Origin: Desulfobacteraceae bacterium Eth-SRB1
GTDB lineage: Bacteria; Desulfobacterota; Desulfobacteria; Desulfobacterales; ETH-SRB1
Length of the DNA stretch: 64,000 nt
Reading direction: 5' to 3'
Assembly (NCBI GenBank): GCA_004193555.1
Contig: RPGP01000001.1
Coordinates: 732,790-796,789, forward strand
Position numbers and translations under genes: made by a program. Under the pieces are notes generated by a model that was given only the letters and a program-made list of their open reading frames with translations, was not told the DNA's origin and did no database searches. Numbering within the stretch: the first letter of the stretch is position 1; the number at the start of each line of letters is the position of its first letter. Shown one piece after another: positions 26,871-35,361 of the stretch.

Positions 26871-27329
26871 ATGTTTAATTTCAGATTACAACCGGTATTA
26901 AAATACAGAAAACAGTTAGAAGAACGGATAATGCTTGAATTCGCGGATAAAAAAAGGAACCTTGCTTGCGAGAAAGAAACATTGGAAAAGTTGCGAAAAG
27001 GGACGGCGGATTTGATCTCGCGATTGGAAAAAATGGGCGAGAGCAAGCTGAGCGCCGCTGATGCTTCAATTTATCTTTCTTATATCAGCCACATGAAAGA
27101 TGAGGAAAATTACAGGGAAAAGATTATTTGTCAGATTGGAAAGGAGCTGGAAGAGAAAAGAACAAAGCTTGTTAATGCTTCAAGAAAAAGAAGAATTCTG
27201 GAAATCGTTAAAGAAAAAAAACTGAAAGAATACAGGTCGTCTTTAACTAAGGGGGAACAAAAAGAGCTGGATGAAGCTGGAATTTTTAGAACAGGTTTCA
27301 GGGATCGGGGGTCATGGGTTAACAGTTAA
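26871..27329 (+). CDS. fliJ: FliJ export chaperone-like coiled coil
   Basis: 152 residues. The N-terminus FRLQPVLKYRKQLEER is typical of FliJ, and the rest is coiled coil. FliJ links the FliI hexamer to FlhA. The last ~8 residues (FRDRGSWVNS) and the stop are encoded by a GGGATCGGGGGTC/GTTAACAG repeat tract. Confidence 0.88.
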   Translation: MFNFRLQPVLKYRKQLEERIMLEFADKKRNLACEKETLEKLRKGTADLISRLEKMGESKLSAADASIYLSYISHMKDEENYREKIICQIGKELEEKRTKLVNASRKRRILEIVKEKKLKEYRSSLTKGEQKELDEAGIFRTGFRDRGSWVNS

Positions 27330-27445
27330 CGGTTCACGGTTCCGAAAACCGGAAACCATGGGGTCATGGATCGGGGATTGTCATTCCTGCGCAGGCGGGA
27401 ATCCCTGACGCCTGACCCCCGACCCCTGAAACCTGATCCCTGTAA
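27300..27445. repeat. Inverted word cluster between fliJ and motE
   Basis: The GGGATCGGGGGTCATGGG and GTTAACGGTTCACGG words are followed by the inverted words CTGACCCCCGACCCCTG and CCTGATCCCTG. The left end is translated in fliJ. Confidence 0.75.
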
Positions 27446-27455
27446 AGGTGTAAAA

Positions 27456-28094
27456 ATGAAGAAGTTGATAATTGCCTGTAACATTTTGATAGTATTTATT
27501 TTTCTAATAAAGCTTGTCGCTGTAACCTCTCTTTTGACTGTAAATGAGGCGGTGGCGGATTCGCCGGTTACGACCGCTCCCTCCCCTCCTGTGAAGGACG
27601 TATTCGAGGACAGACTGTCAGAAGAAAGGAAGCTTTTAGCTTCATTGTTAGAGAAGCAAAAGGCGATTAATGACAGGGAAAACTTTTTACAGTCTGAAGA
27701 AAAAAGATTAAATTTATTAAGAGATGAGATACTTTCCAAAATTGCTAAGTTGCAAGAGTTAGAGAAGAAATTAACAGCGCTTCTTGAAATGGTTGAGGAA
27801 AAAAATAATAAAAAATACAAGAGCATGGCAAAGGTTTATGAGTCTGTTCCCCCTGCCAGGGCAGGTTCCATGCTTGAAAAACTGGATATCAAGACAGCCG
27901 CGGCTATAATTATGAACATGAAAAGCAAAAAAGCGGGAGCGATATTGGGGCATGTAAATCCAGACAAATCTGCAAAAATAACGAGAGAGATAACGAAGGC
28001 AGAAGGTGAGAATAGAAAAAAGATGAACGTCCAACATCGAATGAAAAATAAGCCGCTCAACCTTTTACCAGCAACCAGCAACCCCGATCCCTGA
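27456..28094 (+). CDS. motE: MotE-like periplasmic/membrane stator chaperone (MgtE-N domain)
   Basis: The start is ATG 27456 (AAAGGTG upstream), giving 212 residues. There is a signal anchor (LIIACNILIVFIFLIKLVAV), a long coiled coil (~50-110) and an MgtE-N-like motif (VYESVPPARAGSMLEKLDIKTAAAIIMNM). MotE proteins in other bacteria chaperone the MotB plug. The C-terminus (NVQHRMKNKPLNLLPATSNPDP region) is built from repeat words (CCAACATCG, CAGCAACCAGCAACC). Confidence 0.8.
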   Translation: MKKLIIACNILIVFIFLIKLVAVTSLLTVNEAVADSPVTTAPSPPVKDVFEDRLSEERKLLASLLEKQKAINDRENFLQSEEKRLNLLRDEILSKIAKLQELEKKLTALLEMVEEKNNKKYKSMAKVYESVPPARAGSMLEKLDIKTAAAIIMNMKSKKAGAILGHVNPDKSAKITREITKAEGENRKKMNVQHRMKNKPLNLLPATSNPDP

Positions 28095-28213
28095 ACCTTT
28101 GAAACCCGGCATTTCTTTCAAATCAATGGGCAATATTTGCCCCCTTCTAAATTTCCATTCTATATTATCTGCATAACCTATTGACTTTAAACGGACTTTT
28201 GAAAGTCTGAAGG

Positions 28214-28230
28214 GTGGCATGTCTTTTGCT
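28214..28230 (+). promoter_or_regulatory. Sigma54 promoter of fliK-flgD-flgE
   Basis: GTGGCATGTCTTTTGCT: GG 28216-28217, 10 nt, GC 28228-28229, with a TGGCATG -24 box. It lies about 60 bp before the fliK start, which fits the start at 28292. Confidence 0.82.
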
Positions 28231-28291
28231 TTTACCCTTTTGTAAGGTATTATGTAACTACAGAGACACAAAAGGAATTGGTATTTCGGTC

Positions 28292-29962
28292 ATGACAGAC
28301 TTTAATATAGTGAATCTAAAACAGGGCATCGGTCTTTCTGGATCATCTAAAAAATTGCAAACCTGTCTGCGTGCGACGCACAGGCAGGAAGGGAAAACCG
28401 GACTGCCTGTGCGACGGCAGACAGGCAAGGAACAGGGGCAGATGATGCCGTTTGCTTGTGTAATGGTGAATGCATGCTGTTCAAGGGCACAAAAGACGGC
28501 GAAAATTCCACTTAATTTTTGCCCCGACAAAGCTCAGGGGTCAGGGATCAGGGGTCAGGGGTCAGAGATGGTGGATGCCCCTGGACTTTTGAAGTTCAAT
28601 TTGAAGAATGCGGTTGCTGTGAAAGGCAAGTGCATTGCGGAAAGTTCACACAGCGCCATTCTGAAAGGCGAAGAGGCGAAGGAACTCAAACTTTCTATGC
28701 ATGCATCGGATGGCGGCGAAGCAACGAAGGATATCAATCCCTTTATGGATGCGTCAAAAGGCAAGGATGGGGTCGGAGGTCGGAAATCAGGGATCGGGGA
28801 TTGGGGATCAGGGGTCAGGGGTCGGGGGTCAAAGATGGTGGAGGCTCCGGGACTTTTAAAGTTTAAACTAAAGAATGCGACTGTTGTGAAAGGAAAAAGC
28901 GCTGTAGAGCATGCCATGACGGAAAAGAATACGGAAAAGAATTCTTTTACACTTGTAAAAAGCGGCGGCAAAAATAACATCGGAAATTCACTGAAACATT
29001 TGGGTCTTAAAGGTGGAGATAGAGCGGTTGTCGGAAAGAATGAGGCTCAGGTATCTGTAGGTCTGCCAGAGCCCTTTGGCGGACTCATCGGCACGTTCGG
29101 GAAGCGGGCGCCATCAGGTATCGGGAATTGGAAAAACAGGGATGGCGGTCTTAAGAAGAACGTGGACGGAAAGAATTCCCGCGCAACAAAGAATGGTTCC
29201 GGACTTTTGAAGTTCAGTTTGAAGAATGCGGTTGTTGTAAAAGGAAAAAGCATTGTAGAGCCTGCCGGGACGGAAAAAAATACGGAAAAGAATTCTTTTA
29301 CACTTGTAAAAAGCGGCGGCAAAAATAACATCGGAAATTTACTGAAACCTTTGGGCCTTAATGGTGAAGAAATTATAAAGATTCCTCACAGAGGGACTTT
29401 GCAACCGGAGCGTCCATCTGACAAGGGTTTTTCCGCAGTGGGATATAATAATACCACTTTTCATGCAACCGGCAGTTCAACGGCTGTTAATGAGAGCGTG
29501 AACAGTTCCGGCATAGAACCACGGACTTTGATCAATCAGATTGCAAACAGCGTAAAGATTCCCGGAAGGGTGAGAATTACGCTTAACCCGCCCAGTCTGG
29601 GCACATTGGATATGGATGTGCTTGTCAGGGATAACAAAGTGCATGTTATCCTGCAGGCGGAAAATAATGATGTCAGACACATATTGCAGTCAAATGTAGA
29701 AAGTCTCAAAACCTCTCTTCGCAATCACGGTTTGGTTGCGGATGCCATAAATGTATTAGTTCAGGAAAAATCGGATGGCGCTGATTATGGCGCTAATTAT
29801 AAATCAGGACAAAACGAAACATTGTTTAAAGAAGACGGAAATAGGGAAGGGAACGAAGAAGACCATGGTGGGGAACAAAATTCCTTGAATCATAATCCCT
29901 CATCGTTTGAGGAAGAAAACCCGCTTGTCCGGAATGACGAGCATGTCAGTTTGTTTGCATAA
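28292..29962 (+). CDS. fliK: Flagellar hook-length control protein FliK
   Basis: 556 residues. The C-terminal ~95 residues are the Flg_hook switch domain (IPGRVRITLNPPSLGTLDMD). The central ruler part carries three copies of a unit starting GLLKF[NKS]LKNA (nt ~28583, ~28850 and ~29201). The last two are 351 bp apart and nearly identical over ~90 bp. Three in-frame intrusions of intergenic words are also present: a CCTGTCTGC/GCACAGGCAGG palindrome (28361-28430, residues ~25-47) and two GGGGTCAG tracts (28535-28570 and 28763-28835). The start is ATG 28292, after the sigma54 promoter; its ribosome site is weak. Confidence 0.9.
   Translation: MTDFNIVNLKQGIGLSGSSKKLQTCLRATHRQEGKTGLPVRRQTGKEQGQMMPFACVMVNACCSRAQKTAKIPLNFCPDKAQGSGIRGQGSEMVDAPGLLKFNLKNAVAVKGKCIAESSHSAILKGEEAKELKLSMHASDGGEATKDINPFMDASKGKDGVGGRKSGIGDWGSGVRGRGSKMVEAPGLLKFKLKNATVVKGKSAVEHAMTEKNTEKNSFTLVKSGGKNNIGNSLKHLGLKGGDRAVVGKNEAQVSVGLPEPFGGLIGTFGKRAPSGIGNWKNRDGGLKKNVDGKNSRATKNGSGLLKFSLKNAVVVKGKSIVEPAGTEKNTEKNSFTLVKSGGKNNIGNLLKPLGLNGEEIIKIPHRGTLQPERPSDKGFSAVGYNNTTFHATGSSTAVNESVNSSGIEPRTLINQIANSVKIPGRVRITLNPPSLGTLDMDVLVRDNKVHVILQAENNDVRHILQSNVESLKTSLRNHGLVADAINVLVQEKSDGADYGANYKSGQNETLFKEDGNREGNEEDHGGEQNSLNHNPSSFEEENPLVRNDEHVSLFA
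28361..28430. repeat. CCTGTCTGC...GCACAGGCAGG palindrome inside fliK
   Basis: Inverted copies of CCTGTCTGC/GCAGACAGG and GCACAGGCAGG are read in frame as TCLRATHRQEGKTGLPVRRQ. A related palindrome lies at 61968-62025 in the GGDEF gene. Confidence 0.75.
28850..29555 (+). repeat. 351-bp in-frame tandem duplication in the FliK ruler
   Basis: Unit two (28850-29200) and unit three (29201-29551) are offset by exactly 351 bp (117 codons). The segment at 28925-29010 matches 29276-29361 with only a few differences. A more divergent first unit begins at ~28583. Confidence 0.8.
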
Positions 29963-29966
29963 TTCG

Positions 29967-30212
29967 TAATAGTTCAGCCACTAAGGCACAAAGGGACAGA
30001 GGGACAGAGGGACAACAGATGGATATGATTAATAAATTGAGGAATTACGAATTGAGGGATTGAGAGGATGAGAAGGTGAGAAGAGCAGAAGTTTTGTTTT
30101 TGAGTTCTTTACTAACCTTCTCATCTTCTGATCTTCTAACTTTTTGGTCTTTGCGATACATTACATAGATGACTGGAAATTAATGTCTTAGTGTCTTTGT
30201 GGCTGAATTACC
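29967..30212. repeat. Nested repeats: TTCAGCCACTAAGGCACAAAG pair around an AGAAGGT hairpin
   Basis: The outer arms are TTCAGCCACTAAGGCACAAAG (29973) and CTTAGTGTCTTTGTGGCTGAA (30187-30207). Inside is an AGAAGGT hairpin (30055-30145) with the shared core AAGTTTTGTTTTTGA then TACTAACCTTCTCATC. One family is inserted in another. It fills the 275-bp fliK-flgD gap. Confidence 0.8.
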
Positions 30213-30237
30213 GCAAAAAAGTTGAGGAGGGTATGAA

Positions 30238-30885
30238 ATGACAGACATAGAAAGTGTAATCGGCAGCAGCGAAAGTTTACAAGCTTTGCAGACGAGCAGC
30301 ACGATTGGGAAGGATGAATTTTTTAAAATGATGATAGCCCAGCTTCAACATCAGGATCCTCTAAATCCGCTTGACGGCACGGATTTTACAGCGCAGCTTG
30401 CCCAGTTCTCCAGCCTTGAACAGTTGAGCAATGTGAATGATCAACTGAAAATGTTGGGTCTTTATCAGGCCTCGTTAAATAATTCCCAATCGATAAGCCT
30501 TATCGGCAAAGAAATAACAGCGATTGGCAATGTAATCAAAGTAGATGGAGCATCTGCCGATCTTGCTTACAATCTGTCAGAAGGCGCTGAAAAAGTTACC
30601 ATCAGCATTTATGATGAAGGAGGTAGTCTTGTGGATACCCTCGAACCCGGAAGCCAACAAGAGGGGGAGAATTCTGTTACGTGGGATTGCAGTGGCGTTG
30701 CAGGCGGAAACTATACCTTCGAGGTGTCCGCAACCGATGCTAATGGAGACGTGGCGCCTGCTTATACAATGATAACAGGAAAAGTAACAGGGATTGCTTT
30801 TAAGGGAGGTTTTTATCCCTATCTTTCCGTTAACGGGCAGGATATCCCTCTCGGGAGTATAATTTCTGTGAATGAAACGGGATAA
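30238..30885 (+). CDS. flgD: Hook-cap / hook assembly protein FlgD
   Basis: 215 residues. The N-terminus has GKDEFFKMMIAQLQHQDPLNP and FTAQLAQFSSLEQLSNVN, both conserved in FlgD. The C-terminus is an FlgD Ig-like/Tudor fold (VTWDCSGVAGGNYTFEV). It starts behind GAGGAGGG. It caps the growing hook. Confidence 0.96.
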   Translation: MTDIESVIGSSESLQALQTSSTIGKDEFFKMMIAQLQHQDPLNPLDGTDFTAQLAQFSSLEQLSNVNDQLKMLGLYQASLNNSQSISLIGKEITAIGNVIKVDGASADLAYNLSEGAEKVTISIYDEGGSLVDTLEPGSQQEGENSVTWDCSGVAGGNYTFEVSATDANGDVAPAYTMITGKVTGIAFKGGFYPYLSVNGQDIPLGSIISVNETG

Positions 30886-30970
30886 AGACTGAAGGCTGAA
30901 GGTAGATAGGCTGTAGGCTATTAGTAGGTTGTTTAGGCTGACAGTCTTCAGCCTTCAGCCTAAACAACCT
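30886..30970. repeat. GGCTGAAGG-word hairpin between flgD and flgE
   Basis: GACTGAAGGCTGAAGG pairs with CTTCAGCCTTCAGCC, with GGCTGTAGG/GTTGTTTAGGC words between. It fills the 106-bp gap up to the AAAGGAGGTA site of flgE. Confidence 0.8.
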
Positions 30971-30991
30971 GAATAAAAGGAGGTAATAAAA

Positions 30992-32527
30992 ATGGGAAGT
31001 TCATTATTCGCGGGCATTTCGGGCCTGGCGTCCGCCGGCAAGCAGTTGGACGTTATCGGTAATAATATAGCCAATGTTAATACAATCGGGTTCAGGTCCG
31101 GGAGAATACATTTCGGCGATATTTTAAGTCAAAGCGTTACGGGTGGAGCAGCGGCCGGTATGCAGGTCGGTCGTGGCGTGGATGTAGCTGCCATAACCAC
31201 GCAATTTTCTTCCGGGTCATTTGAAACAACGGCAAATGCCACGGATCTTGCGATTGACGGTGACGGGTTTTTCATAGTCAAAGATGCCGATGGCGGAGAG
31301 TATTACACCAGGGCCGGCGCATTTCATCTTGATAATAACGGTTACCTCGTTGACGTTAATTCTCTTAAAGTGCAGGGTTATAACATTACCGGAAGCGATC
31401 CGGATACGATATCGGACATTTCTCTTTCCGGCGTACAGTCTGAACCATCCGCCACAACTGAAATTTCTATCGGCGCAAATCTTGATGCGGCGGCGGTTGC
31501 GGGAGGAACCTTTAATGCATCCCAGACAGTTTACGATTCTCTTGGCGCCATCCACTCACTCAAATTAACCTTTCAAAAGACAGAAGGAAACGGATGCTGG
31601 GGTTTTAAGAGTTATTTAGACAATGATGTCGCTACAGCGCAGACCTATTCAGGCATTAAGTTTGATACAAACGGTGTGCTGGAGAAGGTGTACAGTTCAT
31701 CTATAGGTACACCGACCATAAGCACCACCGGCACCGGCACTGCCACAGCAACGGTAAACAATCAGGGTCAGCTTTATAAGGACTCAACAGAAATAACCCT
31801 CACAAGGGGAGCCGACAATAATACATGGGCAATAACGGCGAACGGCGGTTATGAGAATATGTCGATTACACTCGGAACAGTAGACACCGATGATGAAGTC
31901 GCTATCGATATAGATGGCACCGGAGGCACGGATATCACCTTTGCCCTGGAAAATGCCTGGGCCGAAAATGATACGATAAAATTTACCATTGATCAAACAG
32001 AGGTAGCCCCTGCTGACGTTAATCTGACCATGCCGGCTATTGGCACAGATGCAACCATCGGAGACTCCGGTGTGGTGTCATGGGATCTGGCCGGTACGAC
32101 AGCGGAGAACGTAACCGGATATGCCAGCACATCCGTGATAAGGACATTGGTTCATGACGGATATTCATCCGGTTCATTGAAAAGCATTTCAGTGACAGCA
32201 GACGGCATCATCAGCGGTTTCTTTACCAACGGTCAGACATCTGATATATCTCAGATCGTTCTGGCGGACTTTGCCAATGTGACTGGTCTGAAACGGATGG
32301 GGAAGAATCTTTTCGGCACAACCGTGGAGTCCGGGGATGCTGTTCCGAATCGTCCAGGGTCTGCTGGTATGGGAGAGATCAGCCCGAATTCGCTTGAGAT
32401 GTCAAATACGGATATCGCGACGGAATTCATCAATATGATTACAGCGCAAAGGGCCTATCAGGCCAGCGCAAAGATTGTTACCGTAACCGACCAGATGATG
32501 GCCGAGCTGATGAACGTCAAGAGATAA
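30992..32527 (+). CDS. flgE: Flagellar hook protein FlgE
   Basis: 511 residues. The N-terminus has LFAGISGLASAGKQLDVIGN and NIANVNTIGFRSGR, and the C-terminus has MSNTDIATEFINMITAQRAY. The middle (residues ~190-390) is an expanded hook domain D1/D2. It is somewhat longer than the ~400-residue enterobacterial form. A strong AAAGGAGG ribosome site lies upstream. Confidence 0.96.
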   Translation: MGSSLFAGISGLASAGKQLDVIGNNIANVNTIGFRSGRIHFGDILSQSVTGGAAAGMQVGRGVDVAAITTQFSSGSFETTANATDLAIDGDGFFIVKDADGGEYYTRAGAFHLDNNGYLVDVNSLKVQGYNITGSDPDTISDISLSGVQSEPSATTEISIGANLDAAAVAGGTFNASQTVYDSLGAIHSLKLTFQKTEGNGCWGFKSYLDNDVATAQTYSGIKFDTNGVLEKVYSSSIGTPTISTTGTGTATATVNNQGQLYKDSTEITLTRGADNNTWAITANGGYENMSITLGTVDTDDEVAIDIDGTGGTDITFALENAWAENDTIKFTIDQTEVAPADVNLTMPAIGTDATIGDSGVVSWDLAGTTAENVTGYASTSVIRTLVHDGYSSGSLKSISVTADGIISGFFTNGQTSDISQIVLADFANVTGLKRMGKNLFGTTVESGDAVPNRPGSAGMGEISPNSLEMSNTDIATEFINMITAQRAYQASAKIVTVTDQMMAELMNVKR

Positions 32528-32533
32528 ATATTA

Positions 32534-32800
32534 CGTGACTACTCACGTAGTCAGGCTAAAGCTGTTTAGGCTGAAGGCTGAAGGGGGCAGAAGAGCACGA
32601 TTGCCGTATTTTCGCTTTTTCCTAACAGTCTTCAGCCTTCAGCCTATCCACCTGAGCAGTTACATGTCAAATTTCTGACAACCTGTCAAATATCGGTTTA
32701 CGGTTGTCAGTTTACGGTTATCGGTTGTTAACTGTAAACCGTAAACCCCGCCCTCTCACCTTGACTCGTTCCCGTGCTCCTGCGTGGGAATGCATACCTG
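32534..32800. repeat. Large composite repeat block before motA
   Basis: It starts with GTGACTACTCACGTAGTCAG and GGCTGAAGGCTGAAGG words and a GCACGATTGCCG core (32534-32650). This 75-bp stretch recurs at 38728-38800. It then has GGTTTACGG/AACCGTAAACC words (32697-32750) and the hairpin TTCCCGTGCTCCTGCGTGGGAA (32769-32790). Confidence 0.85.
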
Positions 32801-32812
32801 ACCCCTGTCTTC

Positions 32813-32829
32813 TTGGCACACTCTTTGCT
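32813..32829 (+). promoter_or_regulatory. Sigma54 promoter of motA
   Basis: TTGGCACACTCTTTGCT matches the consensus TTGGCACG-N4-TTGCT closely, with GG 32815-32816 and GC 32827-32828. It lies 17 bp before the motA start, so the leader is very short. Confidence 0.9.
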
Positions 32830-32845
32830 TTTCCAAAATCCCAGA

Positions 32846-33607
32846 ATGGATATATCAACTATTTTAGGAATTATAGTCGGGTTTGGGCTTGTGATCAGCG
32901 CCATAACTATGGGCGGCGGGGCATCATGGTTTGTAAATACCCCCTCTGCAATGATTGTTCTGGGCGGGACTTTCGGCGCCGTGCTTATCAACTATCCCAT
33001 ATCAGATATACTTGGAGTGGTAAAGGTGGCAAGGAAAGTATTTTTCCGGAAGAAGCTGGAAACGGAAAAAGTGATAAAAATGCTGCTGGACATGTCAAAG
33101 GTTGCCCGGCGTGATGGGATACTGGCTCTGGAGGACAAGGTGGAAGATGTTAAAGATTCCTTCTTTACCAAAGGGATGACGTTAATGATAGATGGCGTTG
33201 AACCGGTTATCCTTTCCAGGATTCTTAATACGGAACTTGAATACATTTCCGAAAGGCACAGGCTGGGAGCGGAGATATTTACAACCATGGGGAATTTTGC
33301 GCCTGCCATGGGAATGGTGGGAACCCTGATAGGATTGATAAAGATGCTGGTTCAAATGGATGATCCGTCCTCCATAGGGCCGGCAATGGCTATTGCCCTT
33401 GTAACCACCTTTTATGGCGTAATCCTGGCAAATCTGATTTTCCTCCCGGCAGCAGGCAAACTGAAGACGCGAAGCAACAGTGAACTCATACAAAAGCAGA
33501 TGATGATAAGCGGCATCCTCTCTATCCAGTCAGGAGACAATCCAAGGGTGCTGGAAGATAAGCTCCATTCGTTTATATCGCCAGGCAAGAGAAAAACTGT
33601 ATTTTAA
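32846..33607 (+). CDS. motA: Flagellar stator protein MotA
   Basis: 254 residues with four membrane segments. GNFAPAMGMVGTLIGL carries the conserved Pro, and the cytoplasmic loop has ARRDGILALE, the Arg/Glu pair that meets FliG. The start is ATG 32846; an upstream in-frame start at 32774 would include the sigma54 promoter and is rejected. The N-terminus MDISTILGIIVGFG is typical. Confidence 0.95.
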   Translation: MDISTILGIIVGFGLVISAITMGGGASWFVNTPSAMIVLGGTFGAVLINYPISDILGVVKVARKVFFRKKLETEKVIKMLLDMSKVARRDGILALEDKVEDVKDSFFTKGMTLMIDGVEPVILSRILNTELEYISERHRLGAEIFTTMGNFAPAMGMVGTLIGLIKMLVQMDDPSSIGPAMAIALVTTFYGVILANLIFLPAAGKLKTRSNSELIQKQMMISGILSIQSGDNPRVLEDKLHSFISPGKRKTVF

Positions 33608-33689
33608 CGTCTTGGGATTTCAAAGTTTTATTGTAAGAATGTCTGAGCTATCGGTATGTTATAATGTTTACTGCCAAAAGGATTCGAGC

Positions 33690-33776
33690 GGTCGAGGGTT
33701 CAGGGGTTCAAGTGATTGTGTAAAAGGGTTAAAGGCTTTTCACTTGACTCCTTGATTCCTTGACCCCTTGAACCCT
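33690..33776. repeat. GGGTTCAAGG-word hairpin between motA and the first motB-like gene
   Basis: GGGTTCAGGGGTTCAAGTG pairs with CACTTGACTCC...CCCCTTGAACCC. It abuts the next start codon. Nothing else is seen in the 160-bp gap. Confidence 0.75.
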
Positions 33777-34520
33777 ATGCCGAACAAAGTGAGGCATATC
33801 TTGGATATGGAAGAGGAATCAAGAAAGAGCAACAAGAAAAAAGAGGCTCCGGCTGCAGGCTGGGAGATGATATACTGTTCTCTTGTGCTGATTATAGTGG
33901 CTCTTTTTGCCATGCTTGTGTCGTATTCAACCATCAAAGAAGATAAAATAACTAACTTTCGAGAGGGAAAGGGGTTGATTCCGGAAGGCGGTAAGCCTGA
34001 TAAAGCCAGTGATACGCTGAAGCTCTCGCCGGATATTTCGGTAGATCGTGGCAAATCCGTCATGCCTGCCGTGAAATCCCTGGAAATATATTTGAGTCAG
34101 ATAGGTCTAAATAAATCGGTCAGCCTGGAAAAAATCGAGAAAGGGTTTAGAGTTATTTTTGGAAGCAATGTATTGTTTCCATCAGGAAAGGCTGAAATAA
34201 ATAAAGAGGCATATCCGTGTCTTGATGAGATGATAAAGATAACGGAAAATAACCCTTTCTCTGTGAAGGTGGAAGGTCATACCGATAATGTTCCGATAAA
34301 CACTCCGGAGTTCCCGTCAAACTGGGAACTTTCGACGGCCCGGGCAGTCAATATTCTACGATATCTCCTTGAGAAGGGAGAACTTCCCGCGGATAAGCTG
34401 GCCGCAGTCGGATTCAGCAAATATCATCCGGTTGCGTCAAATGCCGTTTCTGAAGGCAGGCAGAGAAACAGGAGGGTTGAATTTTATTTTAAAATTGATC
34501 CTGAGGTCTTGGATGAATAA
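33777..34520 (+). CDS. MotB/OmpA-like protein lacking the proton-carrying Asp
   Basis: A single membrane segment (WEMIYCSLVLIIVALFAMLV) is followed by a linker and a peptidoglycan-binding OmpA domain (GHTDNVPINTPEFPSNWELS, RQRNRRVEFYF). In MotB the start of the membrane segment has a required Asp (usually FxDMxxLLL). Here that position is occupied by IYCSL, with no acid. It overlaps canonical motB by 8 bp. It may be a partner subunit in a mixed stator, or a structural protein. The start is uncertain (ATG 33777 or ATG 33807). Confidence 0.8.
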   Translation: MPNKVRHILDMEEESRKSNKKKEAPAAGWEMIYCSLVLIIVALFAMLVSYSTIKEDKITNFREGKGLIPEGGKPDKASDTLKLSPDISVDRGKSVMPAVKSLEIYLSQIGLNKSVSLEKIEKGFRVIFGSNVLFPSGKAEINKEAYPCLDEMIKITENNPFSVKVEGHTDNVPINTPEFPSNWELSTARAVNILRYLLEKGELPADKLAAVGFSKYHPVASNAVSEGRQRNRRVEFYFKIDPEVLDE

Positions 34521-35274
34521 TAAGCATGAAGATTCAGAAGATAAAAGAGGGAAGTGGCTCTTAACTTTCAATGATATGGTGACACTGTTGCTTACATTTC
34601 TGGTTTTAGTCCTTTCGCTTTCAGAAACTGATAAAGCTAAACTGGCAGAAGTATCTTATGCTATAAGCGCCATATTTGATATGCCGAAACTAAAAAAAGA
34701 AGAGGTGAGGGTTTTTGTCCCATTTGTTATTCCTATAAGAAATAAGGCCATGATATTTGAGAATAAAAAGAGAGAATTGGCCGAGCGTATAAACAAAGCA
34801 GTCGGAGGCCCTGAAGGTATAATGGACGCAAGGGTAGTAAAAGAGGGTGTTTCCGTTACAATTGGAGAAAAACTGTTATTCGAGACAGGCATGGCCGAAA
34901 TTAAAAAAAGAAATAATCCTGCCTTTAAAGTCCTGTGTCCTGTTCTTAAAAAGGCTGTTTGTCAAATAAGGATAGAGGGGCATACAGATAATGTCCCTAT
35001 AAGTAATAAACAATTTTCATCCAACTGGGAGCTTTCAACGGCCCGTGCCGTAAATGTTGTCAAATACTTCATTTCCGAAGGCGGCATTCCCCCGGAAAGG
35101 CTCTCTGCGGCAGGCTATGCAGACTCAAAACCCCTTTCTCCGAATGTGAGCGATCATAACAGGAACATCAACAGAAGGGTGGAGGTTATTTTAGCATTAA
35201 AAAGATGGACATCGAACATCGAACGTCCAACATCGAATGTTGAATGGGAAAAATGGCATAAATGCAACCTGTGA
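34513..35274 (+). CDS. motB: Flagellar stator protein MotB
   Basis: 253 residues. The N-terminal segment KWLLTFNDMVTLLLTFLVLV has the proton-channel Asp (D21). The plug region and OmpA-like domain (EGHTDNVPISNKQFSSNWEL, NINRRVEVIL) follow. The start is ATG 34513, 8 bp inside the previous gene behind GAGG. The C-terminal ~20 residues (RWTSNIERPTSNVEWEKW) are encoded by GAACATCGAACGTCCAACATC repeat words. Confidence 0.93.
   Translation: MNNKHEDSEDKRGKWLLTFNDMVTLLLTFLVLVLSLSETDKAKLAEVSYAISAIFDMPKLKKEEVRVFVPFVIPIRNKAMIFENKKRELAERINKAVGGPEGIMDARVVKEGVSVTIGEKLLFETGMAEIKKRNNPAFKVLCPVLKKAVCQIRIEGHTDNVPISNKQFSSNWELSTARAVNVVKYFISEGGIPPERLSAAGYADSKPLSPNVSDHNRNINRRVEVILALKRWTSNIERPTSNVEWEKWHKCNL
35203..35262. 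repeat. GACATCGAACATCGAACGTC-word tract translated at the end of motB
   Basis: Tandem copies of the ACATCGAACGTCCAACATCG words are read in frame as TSNIERPTSNVE. A shorter match at ~28025 (CGTCCAACATCGAATG) is in motE. Confidence 0.75.
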
Positions 35275-35361
35275 ACGTTTGCAAAATAACTTAGCGTTTA
35301 TGGGATTAAGGGTTTGAGGGATTGATTGAGCACAGCGAATTAAGTTGAGGAGGGCGTTGTA

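Noticed and set aside
32774-32845. Upstream start for motA
   Set aside because: It includes the sigma54 promoter and a repeat hairpin in the coding region; ATG 32846 gives the normal N-terminus.
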